A program made the position numbers and the translations under genes. A stretch of DNA of 64,000 bases from Litoditis marina (taxonomy: Eukaryota > Nematoda > Chromadorea > Rhabditida > Rhabditidae): the NCBI GenBank assembly GCA_964036275.1, contig OZ038440.1, positions 2,356,001-2,420,000 on the forward strand. Reading direction: 5' to 3'. Shown here in pieces: positions 61,084 to 64,000 of this stretch (position 1 is the first letter of the stretch; each line of letters begins with the position of its first letter). The notes under the pieces are model-generated. The model searched no databases and had not been told where the DNA came from. It saw only the letters and a program-made list of their open reading frames with translations.

Positions 61084-63278
61084 ATCTCTGTATCTATCCG
61101 CATCAACTCCTCAAATATCACTGGCTAATGTTGTTTCACTCACCACTCTGCACTGGTGGAAGTGGCGGTTGTTCAATCTCCGGTGCTTTGGTTGTGGTCG
61201 GAACGGGGGGTGCTGATTTCTTGCAGATGTAGCGCCGTGTTGGATCAGAACAAGGGCAGTCATTCCAAATTCCAGTTGCGCCAGCAAATGTTCTCCACAC
61301 AGTATCAGGACAGAACTACAAACAAGATTAGGAAAATGATGACCGAAAATCAATAAAGTTCAGTTAGTTTCATTCGCACTACTTGTTGGATTCATGTCAA
61401 AATTTTCAGATGACTTTTCTTAGAGATAACTTCCAAGTTTGTCCGTGTAGTTCTTTCATTTACTCGTTGGTATAAGGGAGATATACTATTTACATGAATT
61501 TTCAGTTTCTGGAAGAAACGCCGACTTTAAGACTCCGAATCATTGGCGTCAAAGTTTAAGACTCCGAATCATTGGCGTCAATTTTTCGTGATTGGCCAGC
61601 TACAAAAGAGAAAGAGCATGTCGATGAGTCCGCAGAGAGGCTGAGATAGCGTCTCTGCGTCTCTACCAGTGTCTAGTATTCATGACTTGCACATCAAGTG
61701 ACTGGGAATAGTCTGCGAAATCACCTTGAAACTCACTGGCGCAGTGCCAAATTTTCAATGCGAATGAGAATTATACCGTAACTCATAAGCAGCACAAAGC
61801 ACGTGAAGCATTTGTTGGACCCATCCATAATTTTCCCTTCGCATGGTTCTGTTTAAATGCATATATTTTTCGATATATTCTGTGGTCCACAAGCTCATAT
61901 TGTTCGATACTCAAACGTCGAACGATTTGAAGAAGCATAATATAGTCGTCGCCAACGGAAAGGTGGGAGTGTACTGTATATCTCACTATCCGCTGTATAC
62001 GCGCACATGTCATCGATTCCAGAGCTTGGCCGATATGTGCACTAATAGCGCAGTGGTTAGCGCCCTGCTAGGAAATATTTTGCTCGCAGATTCGATTCCG
62101 ACCAGAGACGGAAGTTAATATATTTGGCACCCACTATACAACTACTACCTCTAGGCACTAGGCGGTACTTTTCTGTTCATTTTTTTGAGTATGAGCACTA
62201 CAGCGAAAGAATAGTATCTTGGGTAGCAAAACTATTTTCAAACTATATTAGGTTATTCTATTTGAACAAAATATAATTGTGTCACTAAGACTTTTGGATG
62301 GTGAACCCAGAACCGTCTTGAATCAGGGTTGAAACGGTTTCGAGTACATCTCTTACTGCGCACATTAACATAATCATATTTTCAAACTGTACCTTCACAC
62401 ATGTTTCGGAAACTAGGTGATCGTTTGGTTCACCCTTCGCCCATGCTGTATACACCAGTCGATTACCATCAGTCCAGCGGTGTTTACTATCGAGAAGTCC
62501 AATCCAAGGTTGGTTATCCCAATGGTGTACCCCACCAATTCTCGCGAGACCTTGAACAGAGTACGTATGCTAGAAGATCCCGGCACCTTCATCCCATCTC
62601 TTACATCCCGGCGGAATGTAAGAGCAGAGAAACAGCGTGTGTTTGAGGAGATGCAGGATGGAATGTAGGTGCCGGGATCTTCTAGCATACGTACTCCAGA
62701 ACCAATAAAATACTGTGACTCAGACTCAGACTCAAAAAGAAGATTTTACCTAGCACCTGGCGTAGTGAAAATCCAAAGCAAACTTGAGTTCAACTCTTGT
62801 AGATTTTCCTAATTTTTCTATGATTCGTAATTGCTACGGTACATCTTTGTAGGGTCGCATTAGGTTCGAGCGAGATTTTGTCAGTCTCTCTCAAGCTATA
62901 TGCCGTGTGCATTCTAAATGATAACTATTAAATGAGCTGTTCATTCATACACATAGTCCGATTCCTGGCTAACCAACAGAAACTCGCGTTGATCAGGTAG
63001 TAACGATTAGGTCGGCAAAGCGAGAAGCGCACTCTTCAAGATCCGGTTCTATTTTCACTATTATTAACTTATTTTTAGGCGAAAGGTGAACGGCTACATG
63101 TCTCATATCTATTCTGATGAGTCATCTTCGTCACGTAGTGACCTAAAAAAGGACACAGAGTCTACAAACCGTGTAGGAATTGATTTTCTGCCGCCGACAT
63201 AATGGACGCAAGATGTCCCCCTTCTCTCACACAGGCTGCCTCGGCTTGCGGTTGTGTCACCAAACCAGTTCGGAAGTG
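57903..63278 (-). CDS. Two-domain C-type lectin, amino terminus not resolved
   Basis: Exons in gene order: 63278-63170, 62550-62393, 61315-61144, 59493-59424, 59352-59312, 59140-59038, 58720-58566 (5' boundary tentative), 58330-58234, 57936-57903. Joined, they give 313 codons in frame, ending in TGA. Domain 1 (first three exons) has the C-type lectin signature: AEAACVREGGHLASI, WIGLLD, WTDGNRLVYTAW, the Ca2+/sugar-binding GEPND, SETC, GIWNDCPC and RRYIC. EPN plus WND suggests mannose-type sugar binding. A Pro/Thr-rich linker (APPVPTTTKAPEIEQPPLPP) follows. Domain 2 (CANLEMVGKDCF, KTWAEAKYECAKTNSYLF, FWLGSSRDDKVWSNYDGS, VVCR) lacks EPN, WND and some cysteines. To keep the frame, exon 58566-58720 must use an AAG acceptor; the better-looking acceptor at 58689 breaks it. 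No signal-peptide exon was found upstream, so the gene is incomplete here. Confidence 0.7.
59694..59738. repeat. Short tandem repeat of ATGAGTTACG-like units
   Basis: About four imperfect 10-11-bp units in the lectin gene's long intron. Confidence 0.7.
61016..61081. repeat. (TC)n microsatellite
   Basis: Over 50 bases of TC dinucleotide in a lectin intron, directly visible. Confidence 0.95.
61526..61582. repeat. Direct duplication of 29 bp
   Basis: TTTAAGACTCCGAATCATTG with following GGCGTCAA occurs twice in immediate succession in a lectin intron. Confidence 0.85.
61941..62138 (+). mobile_element. 198-bp TATAGT-ended element with internal tRNA-like module, copy 2
   Basis: Matches 24669-24865 end to end in opposite orientation. 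The tRNA-like module at 62036-62105 has TAGCGCAGTGGTTAGCG; its B box is weakened (AGATTCGATTCC). It lies in a lectin intron. Confidence 0.75.
62559..62696. mobile_element. 138-bp foldback element of the GAGTACGTA family, copy 2
   Basis: The arms start GAGTACGTATGCTAGAAGAT and end with its mirror; about 36 bp pair almost perfectly. The left border is 9 bases from lectin exon 62393-62550, just outside its splice acceptor. A related copy is at 25634-25794. Confidence 0.85.
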
Positions 63279-64000
63279 CTGTGAAAGTGTTGCATAAAAA
63301 TTCCGTGTATTTAGTGTGTTACACCCGGGAACATTAGTAGTTTACGGAGATGTTCTTCTAATGTATGTTCCTTGTTACGAAAAAAACATTTACAATTGTC
63401 GTTTAAAGGAGGACTGAAAGGAATGTGGAAACTCGGTTCGCTCAGTTCGCGCGCTCTAATGCGAATAAGGCAGACAGACGCAGACGACCAGGGCCGACCG
63501 GGCAGGCAATCAGATTTAAAATTCTTGCTCGAATATTTTCTTTTCTTTTCAAATTTCGTTGTTATTTGATGTTTCTTTTATGTTTTATGTATGTTTCAGT
63601 TCAAAAATGTTGCAAAGGGTTGAGTTACTTGTTTCTCCCAGTGAAACACCGGTGCCTAACGAAAACCGGCTGACTTTTTTTTTTACAATGTTCGGAGATA
63701 ACTTACGGACGGCAGTTGTTCAGATTTTTCTCTTTTGCTAAAAAGATTGGCGTAGATTTGTTCGTGAGGTGGATGAGTAGTGTTTTTTTATAATCCACCC
63801 GGTTTTTTGTGATGAGAGGGAGGGTCCGGTTTCGTAATGATTGAGGTTCAATCAGCCTTTCAAAATGTTCAACTCTTAATCTGTAGTGATTTTCTAGTTG
63901 TTCTGTTAGGTTCTGGCTCACTGCGTTCCATTTTATTCGAAGTTCTTGAAATCTCTTACTTATTGCGTTACTTTCAGGTCTCAGCCTATGGACGAGCACG
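63279..64000 (-). other. Right-edge region with an open frame running off the window
   Basis: On the minus strand a frame of about 98 codons enters from the right edge and reaches a good splice donor (GTAAGT) near 63705; it contains ISKRFQELRIKWNAVSQNL and is rich in charged residues. It could be an upstream exon of another gene, a retroelement fragment or chance. I do not recognise it. No signal-peptide exon for the lectin gene is evident between 63279 and 63700. Confidence 0.25.

Overview
The window looks like nuclear DNA of a nematode. Genes are split into many short exons with GT..AG introns whose acceptors are mostly TTTCAG-like, introns are crammed with small inverted-repeat elements, and the identifiable genes belong to families commonly expanded in nematodes (acyl-CoA synthetases, C-type lectins). 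The species cannot be named from the sequence alone. The longest open frame, at the left edge, is an artefact of a satellite.

Layout. 1-5477 is a 60-bp minisatellite (91 full units plus a partial one, running off the left edge). 5.5-9.2 kb is non-coding and holds a 1.14-kb TTA-flanked transposon-like element, a foldback and a GA microsatellite. 9.28-51.8 kb is a head-to-tail cluster of four copies (A 9277-17023, B 23225-31281, C 33331-41609, D 42638-51815), all on the minus strand, of a 17-exon gene for an ACSF2-type, probably mitochondrial, medium-chain acyl-CoA synthetase. Every exon boundary and nearly every exon length is the same in the four copies; A, B and D keep an open frame of 589 residues. 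Copy C has an in-frame TGA early in the protein and altered catalytic motifs, so it is probably a pseudogene. Between A and B lie a 5'-truncated RTE-like retrotransposon with a 649-codon reverse transcriptase frame (18873-20853) and a repeat-dense stretch to 22.9 kb.

Right part. 53701-57187 (+) is an eight-exon gene for a small secreted protein with a clear signal peptide and no family I recognise. 57903-63278 (-) is a two-domain C-type lectin gene: the first domain has the EPN and WND calcium/sugar-binding motifs, the second has lost them. Its amino-terminal exons are unresolved or off the right edge.

Mobile DNA is the most distinctive part of the window. I see: a 1.1-kb composite repeat in three copies (20858-21966, 31481-32606, 47425-48563) ending in a GC-rich hairpin, with its pre-insertion site preserved in the promoter of the paralogous gene; a 243-bp element in copy D whose 9-bp target duplication contains the splice acceptor; several 200-bp elements ending in TATAGT; SINE-like elements with tRNA-type A and B boxes, two of them head to head; and a tandem element with E2F-like palindromes. 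Four paralogous genes with collinear introns act as built-in empty-site controls for these insertions.
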